A stretch of DNA of 31,906 bases from Thermoflexales bacterium (GCA_016931085.1 JAFGFO010000291.1:1-31906); one strand, 5' to 3'. Positions 8,201 to 17,381 are shown, numbered from the stretch's first letter. The notes: generated from the sequence alone by a model not told the origin. Numbers and translations are program-made.

Positions 8201-11200
8201 TGTCTATGGCCCAACTGATCATCCTGGTAGCGGAAAAATACATGCCGCCCGAGACGTGGCTCGTATGCGCCGGCAGTATATCGGTAATGACCACATGGGC
8301 GGCATCGATATTGCCCGTATTGCGAGCCGTGATCGTAAACGTCAACAACGTCCCCGGCCCAACATCTCCAGCCGGTGCAACAGCCTTGCTGCTGGCGCGC
8401 AGATCCGGCGCGCTGCGCACGGTACTGGTCGTGGTGTTGCTGCTTACGGGTACAGCTTGATCACAAACTATGCTGGCCACATTGGTGATAATGACCCCAT
8501 CATCCAGGAGTGTATTCACCCGCACGCTAAAGCTGGCCGCACCCGATGCGCTGGCATTGAGCGTACCAATGTCAAAGCGTACGGCATTCAGACCACCCAA
8601 GTACACCCCACCGGACAAATAGGTAGTGAGGGCGGGCACTGCATCGGTGATGATCACACCCGCAGCGCTTTGATTGCCACTGTTGGTGTATGCGATTGTA
8701 TACGTCAAGACTGCACCCGGTGAGACCTCGCCCACTGGCGTCACCGACTTGGAAATCTCTAGCACCGGTGCAGTCACGGTGTTGGTCGTGGGCAGTGTTT
8801 CTATTGACTCGGCCTGGTCAGAGGCAATGTGTGCCACATTTGTGATCACGGCGCCAACCGGCGCATCGCTATCCACCTGCACAGTAAAACTGAGCTCGCC
8901 CGATGCTCCGGGAGCCAAGAACCCCAGCCCAAAGCTCACCACACCGGTCGCCGCAAGGTAGTTCCCACCGGCCAGGTATTCTGTGTGCAGCGGCAACGGG
9001 TCAGTAATGATGACACCAGTGGCGGCTAAATTGCCGGCATTGGCATACGCCAGTCTATAGCTCAGCACCGCCCCCGGCGCAGCCGGGCCGGCTGGGGTCA
9101 CCGTCTTGGTCAAGATCAGGACCGGCGCAATGATTGTGGTCGTGACCGGCAGCGCCATCACTGGCGTAGGCACCTCGTTGGCCGCGACCCCGACCCAATT
9201 GACAGCCGGGCCGATCGTGGGCGGCGCGGCGATCACCAGGCTGATTATCCCGCTTTCCATCGCAGCCAGGTTTCCCAACTCGAATTGGACGGCGTGCTCG
9301 CCCGGCAGGTAGGTCCCGCCGCTGCCAAAAACCGTCCCGGCCGGCAGCCAGTCGGTAATGATGGTGTTAGAAGCAGGAATGTTGCTCTCGTTGCGATAGG
9401 CCAGGGTGTAGGTCAGCCAGGTTCCTGGCGACACGTCTCCGGCCGGAGAAACGCTCTTTTCGAGAACCAGTTCAGGGGCGGTGACAATCGTCGTCGTCAC
9501 CGCATTTGTTGCCGGTGGCTCCAGGTACATCACATTGATATCCAAATCCCAATTGGCGTTCGGCGTCTGCCAGGTGTTTCCGTCCGGGGAGAGCCTAAAG
9601 ACGCCGTCGGAATAGGGATTGGCACCATTATATTGTACGCCCACGCTTCCAGCGCTCGTCCGGTCCGTTGATCCATCTACCACCAGCCAATAGCGTGCAT
9701 TCACCGTGAGCGACAGGGGATAAAGTGGAGTCAAGTGATAGCGCTGCCCGCCCGAGGTCAACACTCCACCAGTGATGATTGCCCCATCTGCGATGCGTTG
9801 GGCCGGGTCTGGGCTGCCCCCATTATCACCCCAAAGCTGCAAACGCAGTTCCGGGTACGGTGCGGCCTGGCCATAGATAAAGACGGCCGCGTCAACCAGG
9901 CGCGGGGCCGTGGCGACAAAAGATTGAGCATAATAGTACGAGCCGCCGCTTCCACCGAGAGGATACCAGGTGCTGCTGCCAGTGATATTGAGCGGCGTGG
10001 TATCATACAGGCCAACAGGATAGACAGGATCGAAAAAGAAACGGGCGCTGTTGGTGATGATTGTCCCCGCCGTGAGCGGCTCTGCCACCTGGGCAGTCCA
10101 GGTGACCGTGCCGCTTGCCCCGACCGGCACATCCCCCAGGCTAAAAGTCACTGCCTGGGTAGATGTGATATCACCACCACTATGGTAATGGGTGCCCGGC
10201 GGCAAGGCATCCACCAAAAAAACGCCCTCGGCCGGCAGGGTGCCAACATTGGTATAGCTCAAGGTGTAGGTCAACAGGCTGCCAGGCGCTACCGCTCCAA
10301 AGGGGTGGACTGTTTTGTGGACGTGCAAGATAGGCGCAAGAACCGGCGTTGTCACCACATTGGTGGCAGCCAACCCTACCTGGTCACAGGCAATCTCGGC
10401 CTGGTTGGCCAGCAGTGCGTGGGTGTCCAGCGCCACTGCCGTAAAGCTGACGATACCACCCGTATCCACAGGCACGTTCCTCAACGACCACGTGAGCGTG
10501 TTATCCTGGAGCAGGCCGCCGCCAGCGTACGCCATCCCTTGGGGCAGCGTGTCGCTAATGACCACACCGCTCGCATTCATATCGCCGCTGTTGGTATAGC
10601 GAATGGTGTAGGTCAAGATCGTGCCAGGTGTAAGCGCCCCAACCGGCGTCACCTCCTTGGTCGAGATGGTGAAATCTGGGGCGCTTGTGATGGTGTGGGT
10701 GATCACATTGCTGTTTACAGCCGGGGCCAGGTAGTCATAGAGTGTGAGCGACTGGGTCAGTTGTAATCCATTCGCCAGGGGGCGATGAATCTGCACGCTA
10801 AAAGAGGCTGTGCCGCTCGCTCCCATACTCACGTTTTCCACCGGCAGGCTGACCGTGTGACTGGCGGTGATATAGCTGCCGCCCACCAGGTAACTGGCCT
10901 GAGCGGGCAAAGGCGCTGCAAGAAAACTGTTTTGGCTGGCAGCGTGACCGGCATTGGTATAGTACAGCGTGTAGGTCAAGACGTCCGCCGGCGTGACGGT
11001 ATTGGCCTGGGAAGCCGCCAGCGCCAGCTCAAAAGCTGGCGCAATGACCGTGTTGGTCACAGCGTTGCTTGGGGCAGGCTCAGCATAATCGGCGCCCAAG
11101 ACAGCCTGGTTGGCCAAAGCCGTCCCATCGGCCAGCGGGACCGCCACCTGGGCCGTAAAACTGAGCGCGCCGCTGCTGTTGGGCGGGATCGTTCCCAAAG

Positions 11201-14200
11201 GCGGCCAGGTCGTGGGGCTGATGACGCCGGCAGGCAGCCAATCGGTGACGAGCGCGCCCGCGGCCGGCACAGAGGCGCTGTTGGTATAGTACAAAGTATA
11301 GGTCAGCACAGTGCCAGGTAATACCTCGCCACCGGGCGTCACGCCTTTGCTCAGCGACAAGGCCGGGCGGCGCACGACGGTGGTCACCATATCACTGGTC
11401 GACAGTGCAGCGTTGGCGGCGCTGACAACAGCGGTGTTGGTCAGCACGACGCTATCAACCAGGGTGGAGCCCGTTTGAAGGCTAAAGCTGACAGTTGCTG
11501 CCGCTCCAGGCGCCAAATCCCCCAGGCTCCAGGCGTGGTCTTGTCCATTAGGGTCGCTGTCCAATACCTGGACGCTGGTTGCCGTCAGGTTGCCCGTATT
11601 GGTGATACGTATCGTATAGCTCAAGCCTACGCCGGGCAGAACCGGGCCGGTGGGGGCCACCGCCTTGTCCACAACCAACAAGGGATAGATGGTCGTCACG
11701 CTCACCGGGTCGGTCCAGGTCGGGTCCAACAAGCCATCGTCGATCCAGGCCGTATTGCTCATGACTACGCCGGGCAAGGCGCTTTCGCGCACCCGCGCGG
11801 TCAAGCTGACCACACCCCCGGCCTGGGCGCCCACGCTGCCCAGGTCCCACAGCACAGCGCCATCTACAAGCCCTCCGCTGCAGCAAGCATCCACGTACTC
11901 CAGGCCAGCCGGTAACGGGTCGCTGATAACCGTGCCGGACGAGGGCGAGCTGCCGCCATTGGTATAGGTGACGGTATAGGTCACCAGGTCATTGGGCGCC
12001 AAGAGCGCTTTTTGTGGCGTCACGCTCTTGACCGACAGGCCGAAATCGGGCAAAGGAAAGACGGTGTTGGTCACAACGTTCGTGTCAAAGGGCCAGGCAC
12101 TGCCCACCGCTAACGCAGCACGGTTGGTGATCGCCGTACCGGTTGCCAGCGGCTTGTCTACCCGCACTTGCAAGTGGGCTGCAATCGTCTCGCCAGGCTG
12201 CAGCGTGCTTACCGTCCATACCACCTGGCTGTCATCGTACGATCCACCATCTTGGGCCTGCAAAAAAATCGTGTGGGGCGGGACGGCGTCGGTGATGGTC
12301 AATCCGCTCATTGCCACGTCGCCGCTGTTGGTATAGGCGATGGTGTAACGCAGCACGCCTCCGGGCGCAATATTGCCGGTGGGATAGACCGACTTGCGAA
12401 CATCGGCCGGCAGCAAGGTGACGAGGTGCGTGTCCGTGACTGTGCCGGCAGCGTTGGAGGCCGTGACCGTGATGAGCTTGGGGCCGGGTGTGTTCCAGGT
12501 GTACGTCACGACCGACGAACGACCAGCGACGAACGACTGGGCGGACTGGTCAGTTGCTTGCCAGGTGTAAGTCACAGGCAAAGTAACTGAAAGATTGACG
12601 GTCGCAGTAGAAACATAGGGTGCGTGGGCTACACCTGTCGCCGGTCCATCTATTGTCACATCAAGCGGAGGTACCACCCCATCAAACTCGTCGGCGCCAA
12701 CATCATAACCTGTGCCAAGAGGTCGGAAGTCTCCTTCAAAATCACTTGCAATCCCTATATCCAAGCCAGCATCAATTGCACACGAGATATTGGTCAAATG
12801 ATAATCATAGACAGATGTGTTCATAAAGCGTGGATCGCACACCATATTGCCAGTGTTGACAACCGTACCGGTGAATGGGGTGCTATTATTCCAAAGCACG
12901 TTGTTGGCTGCCGTCAGGTTTCCGCCGTTAACCTCAACACCCAGCGTATGGCTAGCAATGATCGAGTTCTTTAGCTCAACACCCTCGCCATTTGTAGCTA
13001 AAGCGCCGCCATCGTTATTGGCAAAGGTAGCGTGTAGAATTTTGACATTGTTGCCCGCCAAAACAGCACCACTCACACTGCCTGTGCTCGTTCTATTATT
13101 AGCAACTATAATATTTGTCACTGTATAATTGTGACTTGGAATGACATATACCGCACCATTGCGAGGTGTATAGTTATCCAAGACAAGGCTGTTGCGCAAA
13201 GTGCTGTAATCAAACAAGCAAATACGCAACCCGCCCCCTTCAGTGCCAGAATGGGCTGATGAGTTGCCCCTGATCTCTAATCCATCCAGGACTGCATATT
13301 GCCCACAGAAATACAGGCCACCGTGATATCTTGCCGACGTGTTGTCAATAACTTTTAGCAAAGTGATACGGCCATAGTTACTATTTATTTGTGCCCCTGC
13401 TGAGTCATAGCTTGCCGTATTACTCAACACAATGACATTTGAAATAACAGCATGAGAACCACTGAGAAACAAACCACCATAACTGCCTGATACAGTATTG
13501 CGTTCTATTCGGACACTCTCAAGATAAGCGTTGTCGCCTTGAATGTACACGCCGCCATACTGCGAAGCGTGATTATCCGTTATAGTAGTGTTGATGATCC
13601 TTGGATGTGCGTCAACGGAATAGATACCACCGCCATCGTTTGAGTTTCCGCCTATGATAATCAGGCCATCGATCACAGGGGTAATATTACCCGTGATATA
13701 GATTACTCGTCCAGATTCTTGTGCCTCTAACGTCGTGGGGTTGGCTATGGGATCAGGCATAGTCCAATTTGTTGTCGTATAGCCACCGCGCAGGCTAATA
13801 GATTTACTGATGTAGGCGGTCTGTGTCATGCCATCACGCACCTGGACACCGGCACACATCCCAGCGACTTTGACAAGGTCGCCTTCTTGCGCTGCGTCTA
13901 TAGCCAATTGGAGAATAGAATAGTTGGTTGGGTCGTCATTGATACGGGCATAACAAGCCTGGAATTGGTTCAACCAGACTGTATTGGCTTGGCCTCCGTT
14001 TGCAACAAATGCATCTAGATCACCGTCGCTATCTATATCACCCCAAGCGACCGCCTCGCTCCACGTATTCCCCAGTCGCTGCCCGCTGTCGACAAAGTGG
14101 CCTGTACCATCGTTGAACCAGACGCGATCAGCATCAGCCAGCCCATCCCAATGAGTAGCAGCAAAGGCATCCAGGTCGCCGTCACCATCAATATCACCCA

Positions 14201-17200
14201 ACACAATATGGCGGCTCTTTGTGCTGCCTACGTTCTGCCCCAGACTAAAAGCACCTGCGCCATCGTTCAACCACACAACATCCGCCTGGCCAATACCCGC
14301 TCCCACGCTTCCTGCATTACCAACAAAAGCATCCAAGTCGCCATCGCCATCCAGGTCACCCAAAGCCACAGCCTCGCTGCTCGAATTGCCTAAATTTTGC
14401 CCACTATCACTCAATACACCGCTGCCGTTATTGAACCATACCTTATTAGGTTGATTGCTGACGTTGGCGACAAAAGCATCCAAGTCGCCATCATTATCCA
14501 AATCGCCCACAGCAACGCCACGGGCATCCGAATCACCCAGGGTCAGGCCATTTGCTGTAAAAAAGCCTGTCCCATCATTTAGCCAAATCTTGTTGGTCTG
14601 GGTCATTGCATTTGCAGCCACAGCATCCAAATCGCCATCGCCGTCCAGGTCCCCGAGTGCAACGTCCCAACTGTCCGAGTTACCCAAACTCTGACCAGTG
14701 TCATTAAAAGCACCCGTTCCATCATTCAACCAAACTCTATGGCCATTGCTGGTCCCATTGGCTACAAAAGCATCAAGGCTGCCATCACCATTCAAATCCC
14801 CAACAGCTACACCTCTACTGTACGAGCCGCCCAAGCTTTGCGCACTATCGCTAAAAACACCCGTGCCGTCATTTAGCCAGACCTTGTTAGGAGCCCCGCT
14901 CGTATTTGCAACAAAGGCGTCAAGGTCACTATCGCCATCCAAGTCTGCCAAGGCTACATCAAGGCTATTCGACCCTCCCAGTTGCTGCCCCGTATCTGTA
15001 AATATCCCGCTCCCGCCGGTGGTTTTTGTCCAAAATTGCCACACAGTAGGTGAAATTGGTCCCTGCCCGTTCAGGCTCAGTGGGCCAGTCGTAGCGATCA
15101 CTTGTACCAATTCGCCTGGCTTGAAAGGCAAAGTGGGGGTCAGCATAACTGTTTCGCCATCCACACCATACGCTGGGGATAACAAGCCAGTCTGCGCGGC
15201 GTGAATAACAAAAGTGCGAGTGGAAACAGTTGCTGCGCTAATCGGTTGGTTATAAGAGGCAGAGACTGTTGTAGTATAGTGCACAATGTGCGCGTTGGCT
15301 GGCGGAGTAAAATGGATCACTTGCGGGGGAGGCGTAATAGCAAAGAGCGCATTTCGCGTCGGGACATAGAGTGTGCCATCAGACCCCATACTGGGGGAAT
15401 TTCGGTCGGCATACGAAGCGAGCCTGAGTGCTCCCCATATCCTGGTGCCGCTTACCGGTTCTGTGGCATAAAGGTGTGAGTAATAAGACATGTGATAAAT
15501 GGCACCATCTCTATCCACAATCGTCGCACCAAGCACAAGTCCAGGTCCAGAATAGGCCTCCCACTTTAGCGAGCAATCTCTTGGGTCATATGCCAGCAAT
15601 TGACCATTGCTATGACCAACATAGATGGTTCCATCGTGGCCGATAGCCGGTGTAGAGTCAACGACTTGATTTCCGTAATAGTGGCTACACTTGATGCTGC
15701 CATCCTCTGGGTTGATAGCATAGAACATGTTTCCATAACTTGACGTGCCAACGAAAATCGTGCCGTCTTCGGCTACAGTGGCGCCTGTCCGCACAGTATT
15801 GCCTACATAAGCATTCCACTTTGAAACGCCATTCCGGTCGTAAGCATAGACCCTGCGATTTGTAGACCCAACATAGACCGAGCCATCTGGCGCCAGGCCA
15901 GCCGAGGATTGCATAATGGGTGCCTGGATGGCTTGCCACTTGATAGAACCATCAGGATAATAAGCACGAAAAAGGCCATTTTCTGCGCCGATGTAAATCG
16001 TCCCATCAGGACCAATGACAGGTGAAGCAGAAATGGTCGCACTCGTATTATCACGCCACCTGAGCGAGCCATCGGCAGTATTGATGGCATACAAAAAGCC
16101 GTCCACGCCGCCAACGTAAACGGTCTCATTCGCATCTACTGCCGGAGATGACGTGGAAACCCCACCGCTAATCGGATAGGTCCACAGCACATCACCCTGC
16201 CTGGATAAAGCATAGAGTTGATCATCTCCTCCACTAGAGCCGATATAAATCACTTCCCCAGGGCCTACGGCTGGCCTGGAGTTGAATGTACTCGAGATAG
16301 TTTGAAATTGCCAGGCGACAAGCAACGGCTCTTTTGGCCCTACAGACATTGTGCGGCTGCTGTTGGACCAATCTCGCCCTACCATAGGCCAGGCGCTTGC
16401 GGCTGGGCCTACACCAGGTGGCGAGAGCACGAGATTGACTTGCTGCTTTTTATCCGTCTCGCCTGGGAAAACCCGGCAGACCTTGGTGGCTGCCTGTCCA
16501 CTGTAGCTGGCAGTTAGAAGAATTTCATCTCCCTGCTGTGCGCCAAGCTCGGCCGCGTCAAACAAATAGATAGGATTGGCGTCTGGGGACCACATAGAGG
16601 TAACTTGTGCCAGTGAATTCTTCAAAGTAAGGGTCACCAGAGCGCCCGAGGCAGCCTGCCCCTCGTAATACACCGATCCCCACACGCATGCCGTACATGA
16701 CAATATAGCCACTGTATGAGTAGCGGTAGCGGCCCCTGCCAGGTTGGTCGCTGTAACAGTGACCACTTGTGTATCGGGTGTCGTCCAACTAAAAACAACT
16801 GTGCTGCTCAGGTCACCTGTATTTGTCAACGGCAACTGCCCTGTAGCCTGCCAGACATAGGTAACAGGCGTTGTGGTTGTGATAGGGTTGATAAAGGCTG
16901 TAAAAGTGTTGGTGGTACTGACCGTACTGGTCATTGAGGCGGTTAGGGTTATGCTTGCTGGCGAAGCAAGGATTTCCAACTGTCTGGCCTGGGTCACCCG
17001 CAAGTCCTGTGCGCTGGCATAATCCAGCTCGATTTGTTCCACCTCGGCCCCAGAACGCAAGACAAAGTCGTACTTGAGCCGTCCCTCAGCACCATAGTAA
17101 CGCAGGCCAGCATGAGGGTAGAGAGCATGATAGAGGATACTCGCAAAAGGAGAAATGCCGGACGTGAGTGAGGCGTCCGCGGCAGCCTCGCCCGGCCCGG

Positions 17201-17363
17201 CCTCATCCTCGACGTGCGAACGCATCGAGGCAGCAAACGGCGCTTGCCCGCGTGTAGGCTCCCCGGATGCGAGCGGCGCACCCTGGGCAAGCGGCGGTGT
17301 CAGTGATGTTGCCAGCAGGACGAGCAGCAAAGTCAACCGCAACAACATCTTGTGTATGATCAT
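4272..17363 (-). CDS. Giant secreted multidomain surface protein (DUF11/FG-GAP/beta-helix/PPC)
   Basis: About 4363 residues, predicted exported and cell-surface or extracellular. The start at 17363 follows AAGGGAG with 10-nt spacing and opens directly into a signal peptide (MIIHKMLLRLTLLLVLLATS). Domains by approximate residue: fragment of the SBBP-associated N-terminal domain (60-100); PKD-like (110-200); carboxypeptidase-regulatory-like (221-315); PQQ-like beta-propeller (322-678); Big_5-like (678-785); seven FG-GAP/VCBS repeats (785-1135); right-handed beta-helix with choice-of-anchor-Q-like end (1135-1560); PKD (1570-1655); twelve DUF11 repeats (1655-3222), with an extra domain inserted at 2452-2617; NEW3-like, PKD and a thirteenth DUF11 (3225-3860); four Fn3-like modules with a YLPLVLRN motif between the second and third (3860-4240); C-terminal PPC domain (4241-4363). 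There is no LPXTG or C-terminal membrane anchor. The role is probably adhesion or surface scaffolding. No catalytic residues are visible. Confidence 0.9.
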   Translation of the reverse strand: MIIHKMLLRLTLLLVLLATSLTPPLAQGAPLASGEPTRGQAPFAASMRSHVEDEAGPGEAAADASLTSGISPFASILYHALYPHAGLRYYGAEGRLKYDFVLRSGAEVEQIELDYASAQDLRVTQARQLEILASPASITLTASMTSTVSTTNTFTAFINPITTTTPVTYVWQATGQLPLTNTGDLSSTVVFSWTTPDTQVVTVTATNLAGAATATHTVAILSCTACVWGSVYYEGQAASGALVTLTLKNSLAQVTSMWSPDANPIYLFDAAELGAQQGDEILLTASYSGQAATKVCRVFPGETDKKQQVNLVLSPPGVGPAASAWPMVGRDWSNSSRTMSVGPKEPLLVAWQFQTISSTFNSRPAVGPGEVIYIGSSGGDDQLYALSRQGDVLWTYPISGGVSTSSPAVDANETVYVGGVDGFLYAINTADGSLRWRDNTSATISASPVIGPDGTIYIGAENGLFRAYYPDGSIKWQAIQAPIMQSSAGLAPDGSVYVGSTNRRVYAYDRNGVSKWNAYVGNTVRTGATVAEDGTIFVGTSSYGNMFYAINPEDGSIKCSHYYGNQVVDSTPAIGHDGTIYVGHSNGQLLAYDPRDCSLKWEAYSGPGLVLGATIVDRDGAIYHMSYYSHLYATEPVSGTRIWGALRLASYADRNSPSMGSDGTLYVPTRNALFAITPPPQVIHFTPPANAHIVHYTTTVSASYNQPISAATVSTRTFVIHAAQTGLLSPAYGVDGETVMLTPTLPFKPGELVQVIATTGPLSLNGQGPISPTVWQFWTKTTGGSGIFTDTGQQLGGSNSLDVALADLDGDSDLDAFVANTSGAPNKVWLNDGTGVFSDSAQSLGGSYSRGVAVGDLNGDGSLDAFVANGTSNGHRVWLNDGTGAFNDTGQSLGNSDSWDVALGDLDGDGDLDAVAANAMTQTNKIWLNDGTGFFTANGLTLGDSDARGVAVGDLDNDGDLDAFVANVSNQPNKVWFNNGSGVLSDSGQNLGNSSSEAVALGDLDGDGDLDAFVGNAGSVGAGIGQADVVWLNDGAGAFSLGQNVGSTKSRHIVLGDIDGDGDLDAFAATHWDGLADADRVWFNDGTGHFVDSGQRLGNTWSEAVAWGDIDSDGDLDAFVANGGQANTVWLNQFQACYARINDDPTNYSILQLAIDAAQEGDLVKVAGMCAGVQVRDGMTQTAYISKSISLRGGYTTTNWTMPDPIANPTTLEAQESGRVIYITGNITPVIDGLIIIGGNSNDGGGIYSVDAHPRIINTTITDNHASQYGGVYIQGDNAYLESVRIERNTVSGSYGGLFLSGSHAVISNVIVLSNTASYDSAGAQINSNYGRITLLKVIDNTSARYHGGLYFCGQYAVLDGLEIRGNSSAHSGTEGGGLRICLFDYSTLRNSLVLDNYTPRNGAVYVIPSHNYTVTNIIVANNRTSTGSVSGAVLAGNNVKILHATFANNDGGALATNGEGVELKNSIIASHTLGVEVNGGNLTAANNVLWNNSTPFTGTVVNTGNMVCDPRFMNTSVYDYHLTNISCAIDAGLDIGIASDFEGDFRPLGTGYDVGADEFDGVVPPLDVTIDGPATGVAHAPYVSTATVNLSVTLPVTYTWQATDQSAQSFVAGRSSVVTYTWNTPGPKLITVTASNAAGTVTDTHLVTLLPADVRKSVYPTGNIAPGGVLRYTIAYTNSGDVAMSGLTITDAVPPHTIFLQAQDGGSYDDSQVVWTVSTLQPGETIAAHLQVRVDKPLATGTAITNRAALAVGSAWPFDTNVVTNTVFPLPDFGLSVKSVTPQKALLAPNDLVTYTVTYTNGGSSPSSGTVISDPLPAGLEYVDACCSGGLVDGAVLWDLGSVGAQAGGVVSLTARVRESALPGVVMSNTAWIDDGLLDPTWTDPVSVTTIYPLLVVDKAVAPTGPVLPGVGLSYTIRITNTGNLTATSVQVLDSDPNGQDHAWSLGDLAPGAAATVSFSLQTGSTLVDSVVLTNTAVVSAANAALSTSDMVTTVVRRPALSLSKGVTPGGEVLPGTVLTYTLYYTNSASVPAAGALVTDWLPAGVISPTTWPPLGTIPPNSSGALSFTAQVAVPLADGTALANQAVLGADYAEPAPSNAVTNTVIAPAFELALAASQANTVTPADVLTYTLYYTNAGHAASQNSFLAAPLPAQASYLVGGSYITASHTVSLPVENVSMGASGTASFSVQIHRPLANGLQLTQSLTLYDYLAPAVNSNVITHTITSAPDFTISTKEVTPVGALTPGTILTYTIRYTNSGDMNASGVVISDTLPQGMAYAGGGLLQDNTLTWSLRNVPVDTGGIVSFTAVALDTHALLANQAEIACDQVGLAATNVVTTPVLAPILHVHKTVHPFGAVAPGSLLTYTLSYTNVGTLPAEGVFLVDALPPGTHYHSGGDITSTQAVTFSLGDVPVGASGTVTWTAQVAEPLTAGTIITNSARFFFDPVYPVGLYDTTPLNITGSSTWYPLGGSGGSYYYAQSFVATAPRLVDAAVFIYGQAAPYPELRLQLWGDNGGSPDPAQRIADGAIITGGVLTSGGQRYHLTPLYPLSLTVNARYWLVVDGSTDRTSAGSVGVQYNGANPYSDGVFRLSPDGNTWQTPNANWDLDINVMYLEPPATNAVTTTIVTAPELVLEKSVSPAGDVSPGTWLTYTLAYRNESNIPASNTIITDWLPAGTVFGSGGTYLPGEHAVQFELGNLAAMESGIISLVIAAPPTIGPAVNWVGVAANEVPTPVMALPVTTTIIAPVLILTKTVTPAGPAAPGAVLSYRLAYANAGNLAATGVIITDPLPLHTEYLAGGNYLAATGVVSFGLGFLAPGASGELSFTVQVDSDAPVGAVITNVAHIASDQAESIETLPTTNTVTAPVLEISKSVTPVGEVSPGAVLTYTIAYTNSGNQSAAGVIITDAVPALTTYLSGGVYLGGLNAVRFDIGTLNASASGAASFSVRVNTLLDDGVIITNVASIVCDQAVPVSSNTTTSTVRSAPDLRASSKAVAPAGDVGPGTLLTFTITARNTGNIDAAHVVITDILPAHTSHVSGGMYFSATRMISWAIDSLAVGASHQVSFTVRVDQDAPPGAVVTNVAYLLDQASSFVTPSTANRVVAPVLELAKRVTPKGVVAPGTVLTYTLIYTNSGNQAATNVVVTDALPAGASYLSGGAYLAGTVRFDIGSLGIGASGEVSFTVRVDTPLDDGTMITNVATVASDQTRPAPSNVVTNITSVPVVATSPLAFDVALSPSQATTRALTIGNVGSADLAWSLVEISEASWLYTSPTGGVVAASESAQVVMTFTAPFTAGAYTTLLRITSSDPNEPQVNIPVTLTVMGVYGVVIEPPAAALSGDPRQAITHTLRLTNTGNTPDTFMLARSGNNWTTDVSSPVGPLAAGAGTDVQVVVHIPVDAIGGASDVVTIQAASQGNPSSLASAALTTTANPIYGVMLDPSTAEGNNAPGGQVVYTLTVRNTGNVTDSFSLNAAGTWVTSIASDAVSLPPSGITSITVTVVVPTAASDGDHDAATITVASQSDPSVSDASILTTTAIVGCIPVGGVNLGFAPAVLKIGQVVTFTASVAQGTSPVTYTWDLGDGSMVSGSIVNHTYQVINTYRVVVTATNLCGSPITATQELVVTGPVFTPTYGVVLEPASAAASGHPGTTVTYTLRLTNTGNVEDAFILNYAGNDPAWAVNLLTTVYTLANGAGVDVIVRISISPAAADGVTDTVRVRATGTGVSDSSDLTTTAVEIVPPSPKLDDSSKMVEPLGDIAPGGLLTYTITVRNTGDMTATGVVITDTLPAHTSYVSGGNYDPGTRAVSWVAGSVAIGDLRQWRFIAQVDTGAPVDTVISNVAHISSDQTGPVETLPVTNMVSTLPSAPVLWPISNPNGDGDYQVTWNAVTKADSYTLQEDDNISFSSPAVRYTGAALQHLVSDQTAGTWYYRVKASNPLGDSPWSNSVSTVVVPPGLDTPVLNAIDNADRDGNYTLDWLAVSGALTYTLQEASTATFSNPSVRYAGPDLQYVISEQRGGTWHYRVKATNNSSYSAWSNPQSVVVTAYIYLPLVLRNWPPIPGVPTLNPINPNLTCGSYTVSWTEPAGPVAASYYVLQEDTHIDFSGAIQVYEGPQRVYAGSKLAIGRYYYRVRACNTWTCGGWSSTQYVDISAPGVPGLHLIDNSDGNGNYVVGWDVVDLASGYVLQEAVKTTLPVDSDFTQVYADVSNFYAVSGKGPTRYYYRVQAYNSCSQSAWSDPLQYADVRWEKEPNDDARTQANGPMVFGLVYYGAFPDQSDFDKDYFYFDLDVEHSVSMDLTNIPSGQDYDLALWDTAFKSPIAYSDNKGSLDEHIQTGILLPGRYYVQIYHYDSGGSMQPYRVYVVYR
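7700..12408 (-). repeat. Tandem array of twelve DUF11 repeat-coding units
   Basis: Units of about 115-120 residues follow one pattern: L-KSVTP-G-V-PG-VLTYT-Y-TN-G (strand A/B), then VITD-LP, SGG-Y, a mid-unit V-F-LG-L--G-SG--SFTV-V, and TNVA-I--DQ...TNTV. DUF11 is known from large bacterial and archaeal surface proteins. The units are well diverged and not recent copies, except that units 9, 10 and 12 look most alike. Unit 7 is about 165 residues longer than the rest. Confidence 0.85.
9514..10010 (-). other. Domain inserted within DUF11 unit 7
   Basis: About 165 residues interrupt the end of DUF11 unit 7, between PVYPVGLYDTT and PPATNAVTTTIV. The insert carries QSFVATAPRLVDAAVFIYG, LRLQLWGDNGG and YWLVVDGS. 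This beta-rich pattern resembles choice-of-anchor or carbohydrate-binding-like jelly-roll domains in which a bound object's dimensions or sequence of properties are described. The family assignment is tentative. Confidence 0.55.
12690..13960 (-). other. Right-handed beta-helix segment of the giant protein
   Basis: About 420 residues show the irregular 22-25-residue periodicity of parallel beta-helix proteins (GGIYSVDAHPRIINTTI, GGVYIQGDNAYLESVRI, GGLFLSGSHAVISNVIV). It ends in CDPRFMN...AIDAGLD...DFEGDFRPLG-GYDVGADEF, the signature end of choice-of-anchor-Q-like domains. Such folds commonly bind polysaccharide. No pectate-lyase catalytic residues can be claimed. Confidence 0.7.
13960..15012 (-). 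repeat. Seven FG-GAP/VCBS-type repeats
   Basis: There are seven consecutive units of about 48-55 residues, each with DVALGDLDGDGDLDAFVAN followed by VWLNDGTG. The DLDGDGDLD loops are the calcium-binding loops of FG-GAP/VCBS propeller blades, so a seven-bladed propeller is plausible. Confidence 0.85.
15331..16400 (-). repeat. PQQ-like beta-propeller segment
   Basis: Repeated units of about 40 residues carry SSPAVDANETVYVGGVDG, YAINTADGSLRW, SPVIGPDGTIYIGAENG and similar. This is the PQQ-like (quinoprotein-type) propeller pattern used in many surface proteins without the cofactor. Confidence 0.75.
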
Positions 17364-17373
17364 CAAACTCATT

Positions 17374-17381
17374 CTCCCTTT
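17374..17381 (-). promoter_or_regulatory. Ribosome-binding site of the giant gene
   Basis: AAAGGGAG on the minus strand lies 10 nt before ATG 17363. It is only one nucleotide from the alternative ATG at 17372, and an ATG at 17420 would place 19 hydrophilic residues before the signal peptide. This supports the start at 17363. Confidence 0.6.

Noticed and set aside
9735..10766. 343-aa plus-strand ORF inside the giant gene
   Set aside because: Antisense shadow of DUF11 units. The opposite frame has clear domain structure and this one has no recognisable motif.
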